Below the pieces are notes generated by a model, which did no database searches, was not told the DNA's origin, and saw only the letters and a program-made list of their open reading frames with translations. Shown here in pieces: positions 44,414 to 56,277 of a stretch of DNA of 64,000 nucleotides (positions are counted from its first letter, which is position 1; every line of letters begins with the position of its first letter). The translations under genes and the position numbers were made by a program. The stretch comes from Volvariella volvacea V23 (lineage: Eukaryota > Basidiomycota > Agaricomycetes > Agaricales > Pluteaceae): NCBI GenBank assembly GCA_000349905.1, contig KB722740.1, positions 215,318 through 279,317 of the forward strand, written 5' to 3'.

Positions 44414-47400
44414 GCGCCTCTATGAGATGCTGTTTCCATATCAATGACCCAATCCATGCTGGGTAAGCGCCCTTTTACATACTGTAGTTAATGTAGATAC
44501 CTTCTTTTGGAAAGAGTATCAATCTGAACGAGATCTAATCTGACGAGCTCGCAACAACGCGCACTCGAATTCGCAGAAATTCAGAATGCTGTTTAGATCA
44601 TCCTATGCGTGAATAGCATAAAACCTCATTGATCCCGTTTTGAGTTTGTGATTGTCGCCCCTTGAGGATGACGCAGAATGCATCACAATTGTTGTATTCA
44701 TCATAATAGAGTGACATAATGCTGGAGACACAAAAGGCGCACCTTTATGGAAAGTCTCCTCTTCAATACGAATAGAGCTGCAAGACATGGGAAGGGACTG
44801 GAATGCGTGGGAGAAGCCATATGGTCAACGGTCGCGAGGAAGCGTGCTTGCGCCTGAATTCACATCACAAGCCGGCCATTTTTAAACCTTCTGGTGGTTT
44901 GTGGGCATAATCCGAGAAGAGGGCGTTACAAACAAATCACAATGTGGATTGTCGCATTATAAAACTGCTGTGAACAATTCTAGGAGGGCAGCGTGCTTGG
45001 CGACCTTATCAAAGTTCTTCCTCCCCAAGGTTCGTGTTATCAACAGTCAAGAAAATACAAGAACTGTCAATAGTCGCCATCAGACACGTAGTACTTGACA
45101 AAACACGAGCCGAAGAAAACATACCGAATTGTCCTGCATTCCCCAGTTTCTCACCAAGGGCGGTGTAGCAAAGTGATAACGCAATGGATCCATAAGGCCA
45201 AGGTCGCCGCCGCCACTGGCAGGCTCGTGCCTGCTACAGTATCGCAGCTAGCCCGGACGCAATTGGAAACTCACCCAGGCCTCAACTCCAGGGGGTGATA
45301 CAGTACTGGAGTTGAGCGGACCTGCATAAACTTTGCCTCGACCTACAAGTTAAGTAGATTTGGAGCCGGTACCGTAAGGGGTTAAAAGGCAGAAGAGGAG
45401 TGATACAATCTAACCAACCGATTTGTATTAGTGATCCGGTGTCAATCAGAGTTCAAGGCTCATGGGACTCACAGTCAAGGGACATGTGCATAGAATTTTG
45501 CCGTGGAAGACCCTTGAGCATCGATTTGGGGTAGGAATGAGGCAGTGCAGACCCCGAGCGGCGAAGTGAAAACTGAGGGAAATTTTTACGAAATGGAATG
45601 GATTCGTCATACTTATAATGAGCGGTGATGCGAGGGTTATCTAGGAGGCCGTTGTTGACCACCCAGAAAAAAAGTGGGCGAGTGTAGGTGTGATGTTGAC
45701 TGGAATCATCGATGTTCACCGATGGAATGAAGATATCGAGGCCCACCGGCGTTTTCGACTCTGAACCACATGCAATCATCACGGGTGTAATCAGAGTCAA
45801 GAATACCTCCTGTCAACGTCAGGATCTCCGAGTCCATTAGAATGAGAAAGCTCAATTGCCGTTGGATGCAATGCAAAGAAAGCACAATACGGTGTACTGT
45901 TTGTCAGACAAGTATGAAGAAGCTGCGACGCCGCGCAAGTCGGCCGAGTTTCAAATAACCCTTTGGGAATTTGCGATGCGCTTCACGAAAAATTGCCAAG
46001 TCGCCTGCGGGGGTTGCACCGCGCTGAAGATTGAACATGGCGCTGCAAACGCCACATTAAGCAGAGCCCCGTAGTGCGCGGGTCACTTGCTTCGAACTTG
46101 GCATAACTCTGAGCAGTTGAGCGATCACGAGGTACAGCAGAACGAAGGAAGCGACAGTTGAATCAGGCTCTCGCCTGGCGTTTTCGTCAACTTACTCGAG
46201 CACCTGCTCTGATGAGGCCCCAAAAATGCCAGCTCATTCTCCCGTGGATCAAATTCGATAAAGCCAGGAACTATAGATGACGAGAACCTTTCTCTCAGTT
46301 GCCAACTTCTCTTCCCGAGAAAGACAGGCGTTCTGGAGCCGGAACAGGTGTTCCGTTTGAAAGCAATACGGCGTTCCCATAAAGAACCTTAATACCATCG
46401 TTTTTGATCCCTGCTTTCCTTGCCAGCGCACGTAGCTCAATATTAGAACCAACAGCAGCGTTCAACCGGCAATTCCTGAGCCAAACACGAGTTTTGCTTG
46501 ACCAACCAGGGGTGGGTGGAAATGGCTTTCCAATACGTCGAAACTCACGTTTTCGGGTTGGAACCCGGAAGTTCTCATGGACACGGATAAAGACGAGAGC
46601 ATCCCAGGCTTAATAGGATGAGCAGGAGTATTATAACCCTCCTCTTCATCAACCCTGGCCATGAGCTTAACAAAAAACCTATTAGACGCTCGAGACACTC
46701 GTGGCACTTTGTAGACTGAGTTAACGCGTGGTGGTGATATGATCGGGCGTTCTCCTATATTGGACTCTAAAAAGATCGGTAGTTTTCCCCATGAAGGCAA
46801 TCCGTTCCGCACTCTGACATTGCAGACGGAATAGAATCAGGTCGACATGGGCAGCTGTGCACAGGTCAGGGGAATTGGATGCAGGCTGTCAGTTTTAGCT
46901 ACAACACTGCAGTACGCACTGATCAGCAAAAGGCATCATCTGCGGATTTAAGACCATTATGGCTTCGACGTACAGCACAGGTAGCAGCCCGAGGAAGCCT
47001 TCGATCTTGATCCCTATCTACGTGCCAGGTAGTGAGTCGATGTCCAAGCAACCATAGTACGTACAGCTTTGTTGAACAGTCTGGCGGGTTACGATATCAG
47101 ACTATGATCTTTGCCTATCTGTTCGGTGGCACGCAAATAAACAGTATTGTACAGCTCTGAGCTATTGCCTCCTGTCGGTGCTCCGCACATCAAGAACTGG
47201 CTAGTTGGGAGCATCACGCGATGGGACATGGTGTATGCCAAGCATTCTGAGAGGAGTAACTGTCCGGAACAGTACGCGGCTCGAACGCCGGTACCATGAC
47301 CCAGAAGTAAATTCAAGTTCCAATCAGAATATTCTGATCAGGGTCCTACCAAGGTTGTCAGATACTATGATGTGCGTCAAGACGTGATCCTAAGGATAGG

Positions 47401-47782
47401 ACAATACCGTGCTCAGTGCCCCGCACATGTCCTCCCACGTTGTGACAAAGATGTGAGCGTGGGCGAGGTCCTACGTCAATCGACACGAGTCGTGTATCCA
47501 CCTAGTTGATGGACACGACTGTGGGAGAGCTTGCTCTTACTGGTCGAAGAGGAGTCGTCGAGGCACTGGTGGAGTTTAAGTGTTTTCCAGTCTACGCAAA
47601 AAAACCCTAACATATACATGAGTAAAAAAATGAGTGAACTTGGTCCTATTTTCATGGTACATAATAAATGAGTGTCTGGGAAGTGTATAAGATAGTAGCA
47701 ATGATACAATTTATGCAGATGAAGTATGTACTGAGGGATGCATAGAGAAGGAAGCCAGCCTCGTAGTAGCACTATCAAGATG
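44414..47782. other. Gene-poor 3.4 kb region
   Basis: No gene identified. Minus-strand open frames at 45453-45800 (115 codons, containing VGLDIFIPSVNIDDSSQ) and 46462-46812 (116 codons, containing FFVKLMARVDEEEGYNTPAH) have plausible amino-acid make-up. They have no known motif and no clean splice partners. A tRNA-like string near 45160-45245 was tested and rejected. The far end is the 3' flank of the cyclin gene. Confidence 0.4.
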
Positions 47783-48703
47783 TCACCAAGCCCCGGCCGA
47801 TGCATGAGCGAACATGTCGTTCTTGAGAGGGTGGTTGGCCGACCGCTCAGCCTCACTAGCTTCTTGAGCGGTGGCGATGCACTGAAACGGCGGCGATGCG
47901 TCGTCGGATGCGATAGCCGTCGTGTAGTCCACAGATGATGGGGGAGTAGAAGGCGGAGCTGTAGAAGCGGGGGAGGTGGACGCGGAGTAGCTGGGCGACG
48001 GCGTTGCTGGATAGTCCCGCGATGTTGAGCGCGATGACGAGCGAGAGGCGGACGGTCTTGATGGTGAACTACCACGACTACCGATGGGTATTGATGTGGT
48101 GGTATCGTTGGAACCGGGTATAGGGGTGGAGGACGATGGCGACGCAACACGCATCCGCTTGGATATCTGGGATATGTCGTACTTGGCAACTTCCTGTTCC
48201 CGGTCTATCGAGAAGTAACGATCCAGGTAAGAGGAGAAGTTGTCGAGCATCGCCTTGTCGACGGTGAGTTCCCAGTCCAGGTAGTTGCACATCTCCCGCT
48301 CCATTTGATTAATCTCGCGTAGACTGAACATATTTTGAGCGACGATCGTCCACGACTTGTTGGAATAGGTGTCGTCGCATATTACCTTGGATGATATCAT
48401 AAAGGCCGATATAAAGAGACGGTGACCCGATGAACCCCGAGCGGTCGGAAATCGTGCCTTGAGTCGTTGCAAAAGAATAAGGGAGGCGGTGACGACGGAC
48501 TGATGTAGCTTGGTACGGTGGAGGGCGTAGGCAATGAAATAAGGGAGCCGAGCATGCATAGGGAAGTTGGTAGTCTGCTGGGCATTGGGGGGCAACTCGG
48601 GGCATGCGAAAAGATGGGTGATGAATCGGTGGCACATCCGGGCCACCTTCTCCTGCCCGTAGAATGGGTCGGTACTCCGCACTTGGGTGGAAGGGGTGGG
48701 CGC
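47783..48703 (-). CDS. Pcl/Pho80-type cyclin, 5' end lost in assembly gap
   Basis: Cyclin partner of a Pho85/Cdk5-like kinase, acting in cell-cycle entry, polarity or phosphate signalling. The visible exon begins at a TTAG acceptor and reads APTPSTQVRSTDPFYGQEK. The cyclin box follows: ARMCHRFITHLFACPELPP, LPYFIAYALHRTKLHQSV, ASLILLQRLKARFPTARG, HRLFISAFMISSKVICDD, TYSNKSWTIVAQNMFSLREI, and MEREMCNYLDWELTVD, the family's signature helix end. A Ser/Pro-rich tail of about 110 residues ends FAHASAGAW. It contains several S/T-P sites typical of CDK or degron control. Exon 1 must lie in or beyond the run of N. No frame break in the visible part. Confidence 0.88.
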   Translation of the reverse strand, partial: APTPSTQVRSTDPFYGQEKVARMCHRFITHLFACPELPPNAQQTTNFPMHARLPYFIAYALHRTKLHQSVVTASLILLQRLKARFPTARGSSGHRLFISAFMISSKVICDDTYSNKSWTIVAQNMFSLREINQMEREMCNYLDWELTVDKAMLDNFSSYLDRYFSIDREQEVAKYDISQISKRMRVASPSSSTPIPGSNDTTTSIPIGSRGSSPSRPSASRSSSRSTSRDYPATPSPSYSASTSPASTAPPSTPPSSVDYTTAIASDDASPPFQCIATAQEASEAERSANHPLKNDMFAHASAGAW

Positions 48704-48718
48704 CTAAGAGAATACGTT

Positions 48719-48818
48719 NNNNNNNNNNNNNNNNNNNNNNNNNNNNNNNNNNNNNNNNNNNNNNNNNNNNNNNNNNNNNNNNNNNNNNNNNNNNNNNNNN
48801 NNNNNNNNNNNNNNNNNN
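48719..48818. other. Assembly gap (100 N)
   Basis: Exactly 100 undetermined bases, a conventional scaffold gap length, so the true size is unknown. It removes the 5' end of the cyclin gene. Confidence 0.99.
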
Positions 48819-51800
48819 GGAAAAGATGAACACAGATGGGGGTGCATGCTCACATTGGGGGGGACGGCGTAACGCCGACCAGGGGCTCTGTTACCACATT
48901 GACTGGAGTTTGCTGCTACATGGTGGGCCATTTGGTAGTTTCAATGTAAGAAGGAAGACTTGGATCACTGTGGAGAACAGAATAGCGGTGAGCGGACGGT
49001 TGGGACTGGACTGGCAAGCCAGGGGGTCGGAGTACTAGGCGCTTGTGGGACGCGAATCGACAAGTTTTATATATCAACAAGGCCTTGGACAAAATTTTTT
49101 TCTGCTAGATCTCCGATGTGGCTGCCATATGGGGAAGGCGTGACAGGACTCACAGGATCTGAAAGGTTGTTGTTGTGCTGTGGTCGATGTGAGGATGCAG
49201 GCAAGAAAAAGTGAGGAGAGCTAGAGAATGTGCTGCGAGTAGCTGGTCTGAGTTGGGAGTTGTGTACGGTTGGGTGGGGGAATTCTCCACACCCGACCCT
49301 CTTTATATTTTGCCCGCATTGCCGCGTGGCTGCGTGACGGAGAAGCGATTACAATAAATTGCAGTGAATCCCCGGCACATAGAGACGGTCCACAGCTTGT
49401 GAAACCGAGGTTACTTGCGCAGGACAATGCTCTACCTAGCTCTCGTCAAGCAACTCATACCGGCATTGTTGTTGCCATTCCCGTAGACGTTGCCTCCCGA
49501 CACCACCAACAAGCCCCTTTTCGCTTTAAAGAACCAGCAGTGAGGGCCGTCCTCGTGCACAGCGGCGACACAAGGTCGCCTGCCGAGCCTCACACTATCC
49601 CATGCTTCATCGGACCTAAGCCCTGAAGGTATGCATGTTGAAACTATCAAAGCTGAGGTCCTGTTGCACCAGCTTTCTCAAAGCAGATCCATGTCTTTCG
49701 GGTGGCATCCTACAAGGAACGCAGCCCCACATAGGTGCCATCGTTTGTAGAAAATGATCAGCGTAAGGCGCATGGAACAGCGATGCTTACTCGCTCGTAT
49801 ATTCCTGTGTGCACGTTTACTCCTAGGTCAGAAGATCACTGGCCTCCCTTCAATTGACCCGCACGCCCTTGACCTATCTACTAAAGCCCGCCGGCTGCTG
49901 CGAATCTCATCATAACTGTCACCTCACCACCTACGCGTGTTAAGCGTTCAAATTCCGAGGGTTTGACGTTAATCTATTACCTGGAACTTTCGAGGGAAGC
50001 GTTCAATCATTTCACCTCGCTTTTCTGCGATGTGGCACAAAGAGCCTTACTCCATGTCATTGACCTCGCTTTCCGCTACCAGCCACGTCCCGCAGGTGCT
50101 CCATAGGACAAGCTTCTCCCTTGTCTGTGACGAACCCTGCCAACTCGGTCCACAGATGGTGCGTGCATTTCTCGGCCGCCTTGATAGGTATTCACCGCAT
50201 TGCTTGGAGTCATGGAAGCACTACCCGCCTGGAATAAACTTTCCGGTCTGCAAATTTCCTCCATGCTCATGCACATTCTAGCTCCAGGGGCAATGCACTT
50301 TTTCAGTGCGTATTACACATCCCAAGATAGCGGTCAAGACCCGATTTGATTCCAAGTGACTCGCTAGGGAAGCCCCTCTCTCATCCGATCCTTCTGAACA
50401 GGTTGGGGAATTATGCATTCAATCTTAGAATGTGGCTTTTGAGCGAGGTCCATGCTGGAATGTACCAGTCCCTCCCATGACGTCATCGGATCGGCATGGA
50501 CCCAGAGGGCTGTGCACGAAAGAATTTGTGGCGGTCGATCGCGAGTACCATCGTCCCGACGCGCCCAGTACCATCGATGATAAGCAAATGAGGCAGGGCA
50601 CTTGCAAGGCCTGGCGTCGGCGTCTATGCACTCCCTTTTAACTGCTCATCCTTGGTGACTAACCTCCAGCTGTCGGTTGTCGGGTCATATTTAGCCTTCC
50701 GCCCATCCGCAAAGGACCCATGACGTGTACGTTTACTGGAAGTTTACACATCCGAGGTTTCAATCTTCGAGGTAATGTCATGCCGATGATTTTTTTTCGA
50801 GAAAAATGTCGGTGCTGACAATGGTGGATGGGTTGGCAGCATGATAATCAGGCATGTGTTTGCTCTTTGACAGCCCTCTCGTTCGGACACGAGGATATGG
50901 TTGTACAATGCATTCTGCCTAGCCATCATCTACCTAACATGGTCAAAATGTTCTCCTAAACGTTGATTGCAGCAGTGCCGTTATCACAATGCACAACGCC
51001 GCATTTAACCTACCGCACACGCTGCCCGTTCCTTTTAATTGCTCCAGTGCCCAAGGTGGTATATAATCGCATCATGTTGAACCAGCATTACAGTACCCTG
51101 CGTGTTTGCTGTCAACCAATGTGCCCCCGAATTTTCCATTCACATTGTAGAAACACGAGGTACCGGTGTCGGCCTATACGTGATCGCCACCATCCTACTG
51201 ATAATGTACAATGTTGATGAGCACACACTGCTTTGCCTCAAGTTGTGGTATATAAGACTGTAGGGATTGCAGTTGCAATACGTTGTCCTGGCCTCGAGGA
51301 TTCGTGCTGGTTGTTACAGCTTATACGAGTCGTCAGGCAGCTATTCCCTTGCATGGCAATTGTTTCGTGGGCTCTATTGAAATGAAGGTTGTGCAATTTG
51401 GAGAATAGCGTGACACCCTTGATGTCAACGATGATGTAGCTAAGGACCGCCTTTTGGCCACTCGACATGTCAGAGTGTCGCCCTCATCGACGTCAAACAA
51501 TAAGTCAACGACCTTATGGAACTGAAGGCTCCTTAATTGCTTTCGTGCTGTGCTTCGCCCTCATTTATGACTTACAAGAGGTCGTATCCTCAATCCAAAT
51601 GTCTATTATCACCAAGCCGGTGCACTACTTTGTACTATATCAGGGCTGCAGGGAACAAGAAACGCATGTTCGACCCTCGTCACATCTCCAACAGGTCCAG
51701 TCAACGAACCTCCACCAATATGGAAGGAACTTTCACAAAAAGACATTCCCTTTCGCATCAAGGCTGCCATCATCAAGATACATTCACCGAGTAAGTATAA

Positions 51801-54800
51801 TTATGCCGCACTATGCCATCACGTTCTCAAGAACAACCCTCTGTCCCCGTTCTGTTACCCTAGGCTTTTTTTCGCAGGGACTGCTCACACGGTGACAATG
51901 CACAATCGCAGTCTAATGGTCATGTCTTATGAAATAGCATTCAGGCGCTCTGCACGTTTTCTTCCAGTGCGTGTCTTGATGTTTGACGGCCCTGAGCAGC
52001 ATAAAACCCGTCGATTGTTGTGTAAGTACAAAAAACTAAATATAAAAAAAAATGCTATTCTGACGACCCGAGTGATCTCGAATCACAAACGCCAAAGACC
52101 CCGCCTCCAAAGCGTCCGGTTAGGCAAATTTGTGAGGCGGAATGACGGAGGTGCGTGCCGAATAGTGTATTCTTGGATAATAATCAGCTGGAATGCTGTA
52201 TGGATGACGGTATATGAATACATGCCAAGGGTACTCAGAACCGTCGCGAGTACATGTTGGGCATTTCGTGGCCGAATAAGTAGGTTTGCAGGTGCTATTA
52301 GGATACCGGATGTAGGTTTGCACCTGAGGATCATCATTATGGCATCTTTACTCGTGAACCGGTGAATCTGAGCTCCTGCTACCTGTACGAGGTAGTTGGG
52401 GCGCATCACCGTCGTCAGATTTTTTAAAAGCAGTCATCACCGACCAGCGGTGTCAGGCTTGATGTGTACGTATCTACACTTACCTCCTTCAGGTTTCTCG
52501 AATCAGAATTGCTCTTTCGTCATCTTGTAGCAACCTTAAACCTTCTTAAACAGCAACGGGTGATGGTGCTCGACTACATTTGAATAGTAGCGGCGTTCCG
52601 TATGCTTCAAGCAGAGGTGCCATTCTAGTGATCCAAGAATTTATGGGCGCTCTTGTGAAGCTGTGCACGTTTGAATGCCAAAGATAACAACGTTTAGACG
52701 CTGAAAGATAGATCTGCGAAATACATACTGGAACTGAGGGTTGCATATCAAAGCTAGAGGCCGTGCATTGGCTACGTGGTGTTCAACAAAATAAAACTCA
52801 CAACGCAAACAACGCCTGCGCTTTGGCCATGTTATCCCGAGTTGGCCGGGAATTGTACCGCAGTTGGCTGCGGGGTCGCTTCGTGTCAACGGCCTTGAGT
52901 TCTCGCTTCTCTCCCCACAAAAAGGTGAGGGTCATCTTTGGGGTTGGACTGAGGACACGCTTACAAACCAAAGATATGTGCTGTATAGGTCCCAGGTTTT
53001 GATCCGCTATATCACCTGGAACTATAGCGCGCCTGATGACTCGGAGATCTCATGCAGTGCCACTGGCAGCGCAAGTTGATACATCTCGAAATGACATTCA
53101 CGTTGCTATAGTAGGAATGCAATGCTGTTTTTGATCAACACCATTGACTGACTGTGGGGATAGTCAATTTCATTGGGCACCCACCTCTTCAAATATCGGA
53201 GCTCAGGCTATCCTGGGTCATTATGCGACTCACTCGGGAACTAGTTATGCATCATAGATCATGATGGGCGTAGCTGTCTTCTCGTCGCTTGTATGTCAGA
53301 GTTTCATGTATAACTTGAAGCAAATGTTTGCGAGAAGCTCCGAATTGGTCACTGCGCACTGGCACCGGCTCAGGAAAACCTAGCCTTCTTCAAGTTGAAA
53401 TGGCGATGTCGTGCTATTGTCCAAGTACGTTCTCCGAGTCATTCTTGCTTTTTTTTTTTTTTTTACAGCACTATAACTGTGCTAGCAAGGACAGATAAGC
53501 TCTGGTCCATTACAATCATCAGGCTAGATTCGGTGCTCCGACAAAATAGGGGTGGGTCGGGCCTAATAAGAGAAAGGATGGGATCATGCAAGCCAAAGCC
53601 ACGTTGTTTCAAACAAAAAAAGACGACACGATGTCTATATCGAAACGAAGCAAGAGATCGAAAGAAGCGGACGACGGAAAAGAAGTAGAGGAAAAGCCGA
53701 GGCATCTAAGAAAAGTATCCCTATCCACTGTAATTGTGGCCATCTGATTGTGTATCTGCATGTGGAGTGTCATCTTCATTCCTCCTCATTCAACTTCAAT
53801 GGTCCGTACCGCATTTCTTTGTTGTAGGAGATCGGGTTGACTCACGCGAGCACCCACCACCAAGTTCTGAAGTAAATAGGGCTCAGGGCTACGCCTCGAG
53901 GCTCAGTGGTATGCACTTTTTTAAAAGTTCAGCAAATCTCTTCGGCCGATGCAGGTAGGACTTACTGGGCAACCTGACTAGACGGCGAGAACACCGCAGG
54001 ATGGATGGATGCTTATCGTAATAGACCAACCCCTGAATGCAAAAATCTCAGGAATCCCTTTTCCCGGGCGGTCAAGGAGTGTGCAGCCCTTCAGGGTACT
54101 TATCCCGGATGCTTGGCATACGCCTATCGTACATCTACCCCAAGTAGTGGCAGAACTTTTGAAGGGCCTCAATACTTCTGTGTCATTCGCATTTGGGATA
54201 GCTCTTGCTCATACTGCATCTCCTTTTTGCAGCAAGGACAGGTTCTTTGGGCGTCGCCCGGGTGCATCATGAAGATGAGCCTTATTTCTGATAACTCACC
54301 TTATACCCCCACAAACGGAATACCGTGATCTTACTCGGGGAAGAGGTCCTCACCTTTCAGGCTGCCTGATGAGACCAAAGGCGCATCACGCAACGTGTTG
54401 TGCGCCTTGTCTTTGGATACACACGGATTTGGAGAACCGAAACAAATATCAGGCCTCGAGGCGCAGCCGCTAAAGGCTGGGCGCGCGCGTCTGCCCTTGT
54501 GCCTCTTCCAGATTTGTACCAAGAAATGATAGGTGTGCGTTGTTCAGGGGGGTTAAAATATGTTCACCCGGGGAACATTATCCGTCCCCAATAATCATCA
54601 ACATCAAACTCGGAATGGCGGAAGAGATTGCCTCGTGTTTGGTAGGGACCCAAAGTTTTGATGGCCAGAGGGTCTATCTGGGACTTAGTCTCGTTTTCTG
54701 GGAAGGGCACCCACGGTCGAGATGTTGTAAAACACGTTGCGATCACATCGTGCCCGACAGCATAGTTTGTACTCCATTCTATCAAGGCATCTTTGTAGTG

Positions 54801-55349
54801 TAGTATGTTGAGGGTTAGTATAGTTGCACTGCATCTTAAACCTTTTGAAGACCCGAGTCCTCATGAAGCTCATGGAACGGCACGGCTAACCATTTAAGAA
54901 ATACATGCCCACCGTGTTTGTCTAGAATGACTGTTAGCTTGCATAAAGTGTCCGGGGCGAGGGGTTGAACAAAGCCATGGGGAGCAGTCAAACAATCATA
55001 TCTGGTGCACAGTAGGATTTTTATAGATTTAGCCGGCGTCTAACGGAGTGACGCAATTAATTAGGCGCCAATCAGGGACAGTTACCAAAATCTGTCAGAG
55101 GCAAAACTATGATTATCTTAAGGGGGAGAGGTCGCTTTCGTGGCGTACCGGACGATCGATTTCGTTTGATTCCGGACACGGTGCATGCCTTTGAGTAATG
55201 AAGTGCATATTAACCGGCCGAGAGAGTGGATTCAGCTAATGAACATATGGGGAGTGGAATAACGCAAATGCTGTGGTTCTGCTCGGGAACTCAAAGTTGG
55301 GGGTAGATTTAACCCTTCCTACATTGAAACATCTAAGTACGGGGTATGA
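48819..55349. other. Gene-poor 6.5 kb region
   Basis: No conserved gene could be assembled. The first 400 bp is probably the cyclin promoter. Open frames at 49270-49626, 51467-51895, 51892-52365 and 54005-54328 overlap others and show no motif. At 53950-54330 two plus-strand frames are both open for about 90-105 codons, one of them containing VIDQPLNAKISGIPFP. Long T run at 53449-53464. No tandem arrays, terminal repeats or recognisable transposase were seen. Confidence 0.4.
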
Positions 55350-56277
55350 TCAATGTACATCGGGGGCTTCAGTGGCCGGGAGGAAGCTTTTATAGAATAC
55401 CCATGCATCTACATACTCTTCTCCATTTCCGTCCTTGCGCTTCAGGCGGCCTGCACGAGGTATCAAACCTGCCTTTGTAAAGTTCAACCTCTCCCATAAT
55501 CTAGGGCATCGACGGAATAAGCAACTTTTCCTTATCGGAGGGTACAGCAACTAGGGAACACCGACCTGACTGACGCAACATTGTTGACGTAGACTAAATT
55601 GAAAACACTGGCCTGGTACCCAAGCCTCGGGGCGTAGTGCAGATATGATTGGGCTAGGACTGATCCGTAGCCTGCGCCACGGTGATTCGGTGGGACTACA
55701 AAGCCAGCATTACATATCTATACCCCAGATTTTAATCGGCATCGCATGCGATCAAGTGATTAGTACTGATATGATCGACAGAGTGTAGGAGGGACCAACA
55801 TACATGGGATGACCGACCGGGATAGTTGGGCTTGACCTGCAGAACCTGCATCAGCGCAAATAGCCTCCAAAATTAATAGCAACAACACCGCACATAATAA
55901 AATCCCGCAATACATTCGTTCCAAGTTCTACCAGCCCGAGCGTCATCCAGCTCGAGGTCAATTTCGACCTTCTCCCCAACTGATCGGCCTGTTCCGCCAA
56001 TAATCGCCACCAGGACGTCAGCAGCAAAGAAGTACCCCTCAAAAGAATCTCGTGTGATTTCACCCTCCTGGGGGTATGTCAAGCCTTCATCAACGACATG
56101 TCCAAATACATCCTTCAAATAATTCACCAGGCCATCATGCTGTCGAGCGCTGTATAGGTCCAAGTGATGGATAGTGACGTAGCCATGCGTATTGGATCCT
56201 TGAGACTTGGCTGACCAAATCGTGGTCTGGAGTGGACCTTCAAGGCGAGTTCGTCTAATTGCGCCGTAAGCAGACAT
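55350..56277 (-). CDS. Mpr1-like GNAT N-acetyltransferase
   Basis: GCN5-related N-acetyltransferase resembling yeast Mpr1, which acetylates L-azetidine-2-carboxylate and proline-pathway intermediates and protects against oxidative stress. Start chosen at MSAYGAIRRTRLEGPL. Conserved features: LVNYLKDVFGHVVDEGLTYP (Mpr1 has the same N-Y-L and T-Y-P-Q spacing), FEGYFFAADVLVAI, AGFYYVKPNYPGRSSH, then ICNAGFVVPPNHRGAGYGSV with the acetyl-CoA loop R-G-A-G-Y-G. Further on: FNLVYVNNVASVRLWERLNF, TKAGLIPRAGRLKR and DAWVFYKSF. Three introns of 57-85 nt splice in frame. About 230 residues, family size. An in-frame upstream ATG at 56376 is possible but less likely. Isolated in a gene-poor stretch. Confidence 0.88.

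Noticed and set aside
45160..45245. tRNA-like string with an A-box-like start and a perfect GCAGGC/GCCTGC hairpin.
   Set aside because: The ends do not pair and the T loop lacks the TTCRA core, so it does not fold as a tRNA.
49270..49626. 118-codon plus-strand frame.
   Set aside because: Low-information composition, opposed by other frames, no recognisable domain.
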